NCBI GenBank assembly: GCA_920105625.2
Contig: OV050030.1
Coordinates: forward strand, 322,386,531 to 322,450,530
Source: Clusia tigrina
Lineage: Eukaryota > Arthropoda > Insecta > Diptera > Clusiidae
Length of the DNA stretch: 64,000 bases
Reading direction: 5' to 3'
Positions 55,464 through 64,000 of this stretch are shown here, one piece after another (positions within the stretch are counted from its first letter, which is position 1; each line of letters begins with the position of its first letter). Below the pieces are notes generated by a model. It saw nothing but the letters and a program-made list of their open reading frames with translations, was not told the DNA's origin and searched no databases. A program made the translations under genes and the position numbers.

Positions 55464-56154
55464 AAGATGTTCTTTGAACCTCTGATGGGGGCACAGTAGT
55501 TCGTAAGGTCGCGCTGCTTTAAATCCCCTAAACAATAATAATGACAGCTATTTATAGGAATATTGCAAACTGAATTGTTGAAGCAATTCCACTGAATGCA
55601 TTTACAATAACAGGTAAATTTTGTGAATTCATTATATGGATAATTGCAGTTTATGTAAATGTTTAACCATAGCCTGCATGAGCTGTCAAACAAAAACATT
55701 AGATCCAGTGTCATGATGCTGTACCTCATGTATGACGCGACTAATGACATTCATTAAATAAATGTAATTCTAAAAATCACCTCCACTAAAAACGAACGAT
55801 GGCAAAGGTAACCCAAGAGTTTGACAAGATATATTATGACCATGCAATTATCTTCAATGGCAAGTAATACTCTATTAAATGAAATCATTTCGTCATAGTC
55901 TCTTAAGAAATCTTCAAAAAGGAATAGCTTAAAATCCTTCATGGATGCATTTCTTTCGATTCATTCAAACAATCACGCCATTCATTATCATTTGATGCAA
56001 TACCACGTGCATAGCACGGTTCAATAAAAGAATGATAAACGAAATTATTATAAGTCCTAAGATCTTCAAACAATTTCGGATCAACATGCGTGATATAATT
56101 TTATCACTATCATGTTGTCGGCTCCAAACATATTTTAATAGAATTCCAGTATAC
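55464..56154 (-). pseudogene. Helitron helicase middle, single-copy centre of the palindrome
   Basis: On the minus strand, across several frames: HVDPKLFEDLRTYNNFVYHSFIEPCYARGIASNDNEWRDCLNESKEMHP (matching the SYEDLRT...FKEACxALGLLxDDNEW block of Helitron helicases), then FNRVLLAIEDNC, and further on NLPVIVNAFSGIASTI, corresponding to the AVASSGIAATLL block after Walker A. Walker A itself is eroded or deleted. It is in the same orientation as the C-terminus at 50552-50938 and is not repeated in the window. About 200 codons of helicase between GIAST and the C-terminus are missing. Confidence 0.75.
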
Positions 56155-56883
56155 TGAGACCTATCCTCTGCATCAAGCTGTAGAGCCGGGCATTGTGTCA
56201 GCACATATAAGGACGTCTCCTCTTTCTCCATACAGAATCAGTCAGTCATCAGAGACGTCTTCCACCACAAGGCACCAAATCAAGGGAGATAGTACTTCAC
56301 CTTGCGGACACCCTCGAACAGTATTAACCACTGTGGTTGTTGAGATGAGGGATACTTCGGCTGTTCTGGTTTTCAGCATTTGTTCTATCCAATTGGATAG
56401 GGTAGAGTTTACCCCCTTACAAACAAGAGCCGTACTTGTGTGAGGTGTTGTCAAAGGCTCCTTCAATATCCAAAATAGGCCCCTAATGCCACCTCATTGT
56501 CCTCGAGGGCTTGCTGGAGTGTTTCCGTCAGCTGATACAGAGCAGTTTCAGTAGATCTGCTTGCCCTATATGCATGTTGGTTCGGATGGAGGGGTGCATA
56601 CGCCAGAATCTGTGTTCTGATGAAGTTGTCACAGACCTTTTCAGCTGTTTTCAAGATGAATAAGGTTAGGCATATTGGCCTGAAGGATTTGGGATGAATT
56701 GGATCCTTCTTCCCAGCCCTCGGGATGAAAACTACCTTGGCCCTCCTCCATTGTGCTGGTATGTAGCCCAGTGCCAGACTACTCCTAATAATTTTTAGTA
56801 GTGGTTGGAAGATGAGATCTAACCCCTTTTGTAGCAGGGCTGGATGTGTGGATGGCCCATTTTAGCTGATCACCAGTGCATAT
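56155..56883 (-). pseudogene. LOA RT, second copy (right arm)
   Basis: Mirror of 54735-55463; the frames 56654-56463 and 56466-56242 give the same RT blocks, including RGCPQGEVLSPL. One substitution noted near 56173. Confidence 0.82.
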
Positions 56884-56917
56884 AGATTTGAAAGGAATGG
56901 TGGCGTTGTTGAATTTT

Positions 56918-57918
56918 AGGGCCGCGGGGCTACCTTGACGTAATGTAAACGTGACATGTTTGCTTTTCGTTGCATTTACTCTTATGCGTCAGTTACTGAG
57001 TAAGAGCATATCATCGCAGTGTCATCAGCAAAAGAACAGATTTCTCTTTTTTCATCTGTCGGTATATCAGCCGTAAACAAAACATACAGGACAGGCCCGA
57101 GAACACTACATTGGGGTACACCAGATTTGATGCTAAGGATGTTCAATGTGGATTCGTTGCACTTCACTAAAAATTTTCTCTCTCTAATGTACGATTCAAG
57201 GGTAATGTGAAATTCCGCAGGAAGCATTTGTTTCAACTTGAACATAAGTCCGTCGTGCCAAACCTTATCGAATGCCTGAGCTACGTCTAAGAATATGGCA
57301 GAAGAGGACTGCTTAGACTCAAAGGCATTGCGTACTTCTTTGGTGATTCGGTGGACTTGCACAATTGCGCCATGTTTTCTCCGAAAGCCAAATTGGTGAC
57401 TTGGGATCAAGTTGTCAACATAAGGCTGCATCTTGTTTCCTAAATATCCTTTCAAACAGCTTGGAAAGTATAGACAATAGGCTGATAGGTCTGTATGAAG
57501 AGGAATAGGTGGGAACTTCAATATTTGCAATTGTGAAGTTGTTTGAAGGTGGATTTGGCTTAAACACATCTTTGAGTTGCTTTGCAAATATATTTGCTTT
57601 TTCAGCATCACTTCTGGCCCATTTTCCATTTCCAATTCTAAGGGGAGGATTGTGTTCTTGCGGACTTTTAGCGAATTTATACGTTTTCTACAAAGAGTAG
57701 TTTGTAACCTTCCCTGGAGTAAGTTTTGCTGTTAACTCTCTTAAACTTATATCCCTATGATTTCTAAGGGCTTCTCTTAGACGTTGATCAGCTTCAGCTA
57801 GTTTTTGCTTCAACATGGGTGATCGAGCCCTCTGCCACTCTTTTCTGATACTTCTTTTCTCTCTTGCCATCTTGGATAGGTAAGAATCGGCCCCCATACA
57901 AACATTAACCCTGCTCAC
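56918..57918 (-). pseudogene. Jockey RT fragment with 165-bp deletion (right arm)
   Basis: Mirror of 53535-54700. The deletion joins NFTIANIEV text to the sequence just before SYRPISLLS. It happens to create a longer minus-strand frame (57635-56982) that runs through FADDTAMI. The left-arm copy keeps the normal Jockey order here, so the right arm is the derived one. Confidence 0.87.
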
Positions 57919-57937
57919 TGCCTCGTGTGAGTTATTA

Positions 57938-58593
57938 TCAAAGTTTGCTTAAATGTCCAAAAAGGCCCCTAACGCCACCTCCTTGTGCTCGAGGGCTTGC
58001 GTCAGCTGATACAGAGCAGTTTCAGTAGATCTGCCTGCCCTATATGCATGTTGGTTTGGATGAAGGGGTGCATACGCCAGAATCTGTGTTCTGATGAAGG
58101 TATCACAATCCTTATCAGGTGGATTCAAGATATATGAAGTTAAGCATATTGGCCTGAAGGATTTGAGATGAAGTAGATCTACGAAAACTACCTTAGCCCT
58201 CCTCCATGGTACTGGGATATAATTCAGTGCCAGACTACTTCTAATCATTTTTAATAGCGGCTTCTGTAGCAGGGCTGGAAAGATTCCATCCTCCGTGGTG
58301 ACTTGAATGGTTTCAAGCTGTGCATGGCATATTTCAGCCGGTCACCAGTATACGAGTATATAGAGTTTGCTAAAGCCCAGACCTCATTTCTGAGTCTGTG
58401 TACTGTGCCAGCCCTACCCCCTTCTTCATTGTGTACAAAGGACCCTGGGAAGTCAGTTTTTAGAAGAAGCATAACTTTTTCTTCCATATTTTCAGTGATA
58501 CCTTCACAGTATTTCCTGCAACTTATACGTTTGGCACTTCTCATATCTTTGTTGTAGTTAGTGAGAGTCACCGTATATTACTCCCAATTACCT
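57938..58593 (-). pseudogene. LOA RT, first copy (right arm)
   Basis: Mirror of 52860-53515. Frame 58248-57949 differs from the left arm at one residue in KVVFVDL (left KVVLVDL). Confidence 0.82.
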
Positions 58594-58652
58594 ATGCTTT
58601 TAGCCAGGTTAAATAGTCTGGGTCCCTTTACCCTAAGATTTGAAAGCTTATC

Positions 58653-59263
58653 AATCCACCAGGACCGGGTCCTTGGTGGAATTAACTTGGTTCGTAGGGC
58701 AGCTAGCTTCATATGAGATTATTATGGCTTTATTTAGTTCCTCAACCGCTATTTCAAGTTCGAGAGAGTTGTTATGGACTTGCCCAGGTTTTACGTGGCT
58801 GATATTGAGCATAAGATTTCTAGAAAAGGACTTCCAGTTTGTGTTCCTAGGAGGTCTTGTGTTAATGACTATGGGCTGATGGACCCCAAAGTCGAACCTA
58901 ATATTTCGGTGATCAGCCATTGAAGTCCAAGTCCAGTTTTTGACTAAGCCCTTCAAGAAAGAATTCCCCATTGTTAAATCGAATACCTCTTCCCTAGTCC
59001 ATGTTACGAAAGTGGGTTTATTCCCCACATTAAAGATATCTAGTTTACTGCTGAATATAAATTCAAACAGGCACTCACCTCTGGTGTTGTTTTTGGAATT
59101 CATTGTGCGCATTGGCGTCACATACTATCAGCAGCGACAGTTTTTTGGAGTTGCAGTACTCCACCAGTTTAATGACTGCGTCCGGAAGTGCGCAAGGTAT
59201 ATCTTCTGGGAAGTATGCTGAAGCCACCACCAGTTCTTTCGTACTTCAATTGATGGTACGGAG
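58653..59263 (-). pseudogene. LOA endonuclease (right arm)
   Basis: Mirror of 52190-52800; frame 59121-58651 differs at one residue (INTRPPRN, left INTIPPRN), the right-arm version being closer to what the family shows. Confidence 0.8.
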
Positions 59264-59302
59264 AGGTATTCTGAAAGACATATAAGGTCAGAGGTACAAC
59301 GT

Positions 59303-60563
59303 AAGATATAAAATAATATAAGCCTTAGGGCAAGTGGATCGATTTTCTTACTTTACCCGTATGTCGTTTCCTGTCATGCCCTTGACCTGACCCCTGTGCA
59401 CCCAGCCCAAGTCGTTGTTTGGTGAAGCATCTCATAATTATCGCGAATGCAGGCTGATTTGTGCTATCCTGGTTCTGGTCATTCCACCTACTGCATGGGT
59501 TCAACTTCCTCCGTCAGAGTTTGACGCAGTGTCTACAGACATACACCTGGCCTTCAGCCGTATTCACGTACGTGAGGCAGAGAACAGATTTCTGACATTA
59601 GCCACAACCATCACATCAGCCACCTTAGTTGCGACATCCTCATATATAACAGGTTGTACTGTCCCACTTGGAGCGATTATTGTTGTCGTTTCCGCCCTGC
59701 TAATTCGAGCCTTATGCAGGTTTACAGGCACACGACCAAACTAAAAGGGCTGCCGATATTCCTTATAGCGTCTAGGGATCTCTAATCGATCGTCAGAAGC
59801 TTTCCGGTATTTTCCTCCTTGCTTTTGAAAATCGTCCACAACAAGGTAAGGAGTCCCTACCTACAATCTTCGGCAAGTAGACCGTCATGAGGTGTATACC
59901 TGGTAAGTTATCACCCAGGCACGTCGTCAGGTCCACTCCCATCCAGTCAGACGACTTCCTGCAGCCACTCCGTAGTTTCCTTGCCGAGGAAATCCAGCAG
60001 TATGTGTCCTGGGCGGAAGTATATTGCTTCAAAGGCTATCGTATTTTTCCACCCCTTCGCCAAGGCATCCACGAGTGCTTTCTCAATTACACCAAATGGT
60101 TCTCATGTAGGGACCTGCTCGGGAAACGACTTGGGTAGGACAGCTACTCTGATGATCCTGGCGGCACTAGCATAGCTGGCAACGGACCCTCTGGCTACGA
60201 TATTTATAGGAGTGTATTTGTCCTCCTTCCTCTTTTCCGCCACATTGTTCATCAGAGGAGAGACCTCTGTGGCATTCTGTTTCCGAGCTTCATTGGCAGA
60301 TATACTTTTCACACGAGCTTTCTCTTTTGGCGCGTCGTGTGTCAAACCCTGCTTTAGGTACTCATGGACCACTTCGCTGCGGCGCTGCTTAAACCCGTCG
60401 TCTTAAGTATGTCATGAAACCATAACGCTATTGACGGTAGAAGTGAGGCTGTGCCTCCTCTTTCAGTGCTTAGTCCATCGACCAGACCAGTACTGGTCGA
60501 TGCCGTTGGTGTAGTTGAAGATCCTACTCTGCCCCCGACATTGGCATCGTTCCCTATCGGTCC
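59303..60563 (-). pseudogene. LOA-type ORF1 (right arm)
   Basis: Mirror of 50890-52150, with the same frame breaks and no protein-level difference noticed. Confidence 0.65.
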
Positions 60564-60901
60564 AGCTCTTGAGAGTGAAAGTCTTACAACGTAATTCGAT
60601 CGATTGTGAAATTTTACCAGAAATTCTGCATAATAAACGTAATTTGATACCATGGATAAAACTAACTTATCCCGGAACTATTTTGTCCTTTGAAATTCAA
60701 CGAACTCAATTTTCTATTATTCCTGCATTTACTATGACGATCAACAAATCAAAAGGTCAAACGTTTGATAGAGCTGAAATTATATTGCGGCAACCGGTCT
60801 CTAAGCATGGACAGTTATATGTGGCTGCTAATAGAATTAAATATTTCAATGGCCTTAAGTCTTATGTATCGGAATTTTCAGGGGCACTTAGCAAACGCTG
60901 A
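60515..60901 (+). pseudogene. Helitron helicase C-terminus (right arm)
   Basis: Same 128-codon frame as 50552-50938 with identical translation: AFTMTINKSKGQTF and HGQLYVAANR helicase motifs, stop at 60899-60901. Confidence 0.88.
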
Positions 60902-61094
60902 ACGTGTTTTTACCAAAAATATCTTTTATACAGATATTTTTAATTTTTATTGTTTATCATATATTAAAAAAAATATGTACATTCCTTTCTTTGGCTTCGA
61001 CAAAATAAAAGTAATTTAAAAAGTTCAGGTTAAGTTAAAGATTAGTCAACACTGAAAAGCTCAGTAGGTCAGTAGTCGTAAATTTTCTTTGAAG

Positions 61095-61207
61095 ATTAAG
61101 ATTACTTCTCAATGAATTTATTGACAGACAAGGGATAGTCACACATACACATTTGCATCTACCGTGCAACGTGTCTGTCAATAAATTCGCTGAAAAATAA
61201 TCTTAAT
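61095..61207. repeat. 113-bp hairpin in the Helitron 3' region (right arm)
   Basis: Mirror copy of 50246-50358 with the same arms (GAATTTATTGACAGACA). Confidence 0.8.
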
Positions 61208-61495
61208 TAAAAAATAATAATTAATAATTGAGTATTCATATAAATAATAATATTAAAATCAGTTTCATAAAAAAAACTTCATATCAGCCTCATAAAGAAT
61301 TATTTTTATTTTTGATCCTGGGTTTCGATAACCTGCAATTTTGTGTATTATTTTTTATTTGTTAATTAAGGTTGTATAAAAGTTTCTGATTTAAAACAGC
61401 TTACCCATTACAGTAAATTTCAATGTTCTGATCGAGGGAATTAAATTTGCTGTGATGATTTGGTTTAATTTCCAATTGTAGATTTAAAAAAACAG

Positions 61496-61581
61496 TGTTG
61501 ATTTATTAAAATGTGTTGAAAGTTTACTGTATTTCTTTTCACACTGTTTTCCCTCGTTCGTTCGCCGTTACGTACTCAACA
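61496..61581 (+). repeat. Copia 5' LTR (right arm)
   Basis: TGTTGATTTATT...CGTACTCAACA followed by GGTTATGGGCC, mirror of 49872-49957. Confidence 0.55.
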
Positions 61582-64000
61582 GGTTATGGGCCAAGGCTCG
61601 TTTGAAATAACGAATTTATTTTACGCGTGGCGCAAATTATTAAATTGTTTGGAATGTTCAACATCAAAAAACTCGATTATGACTCACGGAGCGTCCAAAT
61701 GAAAAGTATTCTTATACACTTGGTGCTTTGGGATATTATCAGCGGAAAGCAGACTAAACCAGAGCTGGCAGCAAATGTGCCTGCATGTGAAGCCAAAGAT
61801 GAGAAAGCATTGGTGTCTATTATTTTTAGCGTTAAACCTTCGAAGTTATTCACGTCAAGCATTGTGAAAGTGCGCTGGATGCATGGAATAAATTTAAAAC
61901 TGTATATGAGCCTCGTGGAAAAGTGTATCTAGTGTAAGCATATTTTGCGCATGTCAATGATCGGAGATGACATGGCATAGTTTATAAATGCTTTTCAAGA
62001 CTCTTTGGAAAAATTGGCGACAATCGACGTTACTGTTACCGAAGAAATTTTGGTCAGTATACTGCTATTAAATTTGCCCGAGACATATGAAAAGTTTGTT
62101 GTTGCAAACGTTAGCTGCACTACGTATAAAACTTCTTGAGGAGAACGGATGGCGCAGCATCAAGGTGAGCCGATGCTGCGGAGGCTTCGGGTACACAAGC
62201 ATTTATCACAGGCTCAACTGTAAGAAAGGCAACAAAAACAAAGTAAGAAAAAATCCGTATCAAAGGGCGCTTGCTTTAACTGCAGAAAAAACACTTCGCC
62301 GCTAATTGCAAAAAGAAGTACAAAGAAGGAAAAGTAGAGGCAAATTTTACAGTTCTCGCTAGCTTGGACGCTCTTGGGTTGACGCGAGTAGATTGATGCA
62401 TCGACAGCGGAACAACGGCACATATGTGTTGTGATAAAAGAATGTTCACAAAATGTGAAACGCATAGTGAAAAAACTGTATTATCGGGAAACAACAGCAT
62501 ACAGGCGATCGGCATTGGTGAAGTGTGCATTAAAGCAAATGACCGAAAAAACAATTTTGCAAATGTGCTTTATGCACCCGATGTGCAAACAAATTTTTTT
62601 CCAGTGGGAAGAATAACTAATGCGGGCGGCAAAGTTGGTTTCGCTGAGCAAGTGGTAAAGATCAAGGTGAAAGGTGGAGAAACAGCGGCGCGAGCAGCAA
62701 ATGTGCACAATTTGTATCAAAAGTGAAAACTATGGTTTCACAATTCACAATAAATCTGCGAATGTGAAGAAAATGCAGACAAATGGCACCAGCGTTACGG
62801 CCATTAGATCTGTGCTAGCTTTCACGAAATAAATAATAAAAACTTAGTGTGTGGCTTAAATCTCAGCGGCATACCAAAAAAACTTCGGTTGCTTGACTTG
62901 TATAAAAGCCAAAATTTGCACTAGCACATTTCCAAAAGCATCTGAAAAACGAGCAAGAGATTCTGGATATCGTCCATTGTGACGTATATGGGCAGATGAA
63001 TGTAAATTGAAACGGCGGATCGCGATATTTTGTCACATTCATTGATAACAAATTGAGATTCATCTTCGTATACTGTATTAAAATGGAAAGTTTTCGAAAC
63101 GCTTCGATAGTTCAAGGCAATGGTTGAGCGGCAAATTGAGTAGAAAATAAAGGTATTTAAAAGTAAAAATGGTAGAGAGTACAAATATAATGCTTTTGAT
63201 GGGTTTTTAAAGGCTGAAGGTATCAAAGAGCAACTACCCACGGCACACACCCCTCAACAAAATGGTATTTCTGAGCACCCAAATCGCAATCTTATTGAGT
63301 TGGCACGGTGTATGCTCTTGAACTTTAGTATGAGGAAGGCGTTTTAGGGTGAGGCAGTCGAAAAAGCAGCATACTTGCGAAATCGGTCACCAGCAAGTGC
63401 GTTAGCCAATATGACCCCATATAAAGCGTGGAGTGGCAAAAAATCTTCGGTGAAGCAAGTTAAGTGCTAAGCAACTGAATTCGGCGGATACAACAACACA
63501 AATCAACGCAGCTGAAGAGAACAGAAAATATGTTGAAGAAACAAAATTGGGGCCAGCCAGACCTAGGGTGATTCGCACCGGCAAGCCAGGGCGACCTCGT
63601 AAGCAGCATACAAAAACTAAACACCATGTAGGACGGAATTAATAACCCACCAATAGCCAGTGAAGCTTTGTCAAGTCCTGAACCGGATCAGTAGATACAA
63701 TCAATGCAGCGCGAATACAACCGTATGGACAAAAACCCATTGAATGCAAGTGGGAGTTTACGCTGAAAAAGGACGAGCATGGAAATATTGGGCGATTCAA
63801 ATCGTTACTTTTGGCAGGAAGGTTTTTTAGAGGAGCTAATTCCAGGTAGTCTTGAAACTAAAAAAAAACGTTATATGGACTTAAACAAGCAGGCCGCGGA
63901 TGGAACTCGAAATTAGATTCTATATGTCGTGATATAAATTTTATTCTTTGGCTTAGTGAACTATGCCTGTACAAGAATAATTGCGATGGTCAAATGAACT
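61582..64000 (+). mobile_element. Copia LTR retrotransposon (right arm, cut by window edge)
   Basis: Gag frame 61627-61932 (YDSRSVQMKSIL; left arm YDSWSVQ, and AKDEK where left has AKNEK), protease frame 62424-62726 with CCDKRMF, integrase near 63200-63420 with PTAHTPQQNGISEHP, RT from about 63680 with QPYGQKPIECKWEF and LKQAGRGWNSKLDS up to the window edge. Whether the Jockey insertion present in the left copy (45167-47288) is also here cannot be seen. Confidence 0.85.

Larger units (their letters stand above)
56155..64000 (-). repeat. Right arm of the inverted duplication (runs off the window)
   Basis: Reverse complement of 47456-55463. Its last bases pair with 47456, so it continues outside. 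Relative to the left arm it lacks 165 bp at about 57511-57512 (equivalent to 53942-54106), with a 2-bp CC microhomology at the junction, and has 3 extra bases near 63130. Confidence 0.95.

Noticed and set aside
47456..64000. The palindrome as terminal inverted repeats of one giant transposon (Maverick, foldback or similar)
   Set aside because: The arms consist of copia, Helitron, LOA and Jockey pieces with their own boundaries; no new termini or TSD are seen and no polymerase or integrase of a giant element is present in the centre.

Overview
This window is eukaryotic and almost certainly from a higher dipteran insect; a tephritid-like fly is plausible but is not proven by the sequence. It is AT-rich and intron-bearing, and packed with insect transposable element (TE) clades: BEL/Pao, copia, several gypsy lineages, LOA, Jockey and CR1-like non-LTR elements, Tc1/mariner, Transib and Helitron. 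I see no bacterial features, tRNA, rRNA or CRISPR. The only convincing host coding sequence is the last exon of an Arf6 (Arf51F) GTPase at 42953-43095. Three short pieces look like host exons or exon fragments: a MADF-domain start (34756), a lola-like zinc-finger exon (44069-44269) and an unassigned minus-strand exon candidate (about 43490-43640). Nearly every TE reading frame is broken; the best preserved is the 432-codon gag of a BEL/Pao element.

Layout. 1-395: gypsy RT remnant. 541-13070: a LOA-clade retrotransposon split first by a 929-bp terminal-inverted-repeat element (1716-2644, TSD TAT) and then by a 7.0-kb BEL/Pao element (3037-10081, TSD ATAAT, primer site matching tRNA-Tyr). 13066-15840: two more LOA-type relics. 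17690-22080: a Jockey-type relic containing an internally deleted Transib transposon (17852-19960) whose ends begin CACAGTG and are flanked by a 5-bp duplication. 22489-26605: a minus-strand gypsy element. 26637-32826: Jockey and other non-LTR pieces embedded in long (TA)n arrays with a 200-bp assembly gap and a Tc1 fragment. 33190-34715: gypsy protease, Pao-like gag and a further gypsy LTR. 35230-38560: LOA and CR1-like relics on the minus strand. 38570-41530: pieces of a second gypsy lineage. 41628-42805: an internally deleted Tc1 element with about 230-bp inverted termini. Then come the Arf6 exon, a copia LTR, the lola-like fragment, and a copia element interrupted by a 2.1-kb Jockey insertion (TSD CTGCGAG).

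The largest structure is a near-perfect inverted duplication: left arm 47456-55463, right arm 56155-64000 (running off the window), around a 691-bp single-copy centre. Each arm carries, from outside in, a copia element, a Helitron helicase C-terminus with a hairpin, and LOA plus Jockey fragments. The centre holds the middle of the same Helitron helicase. The arms differ by a handful of substitutions, a 3-bp indel and one 165-bp deletion in the right arm, so this is either a very young segmental inverted duplication or an assembly or library fold-back. The nesting order can be read from the target site duplications, which makes the window a good stratigraphic record of TE activity around a host gene.
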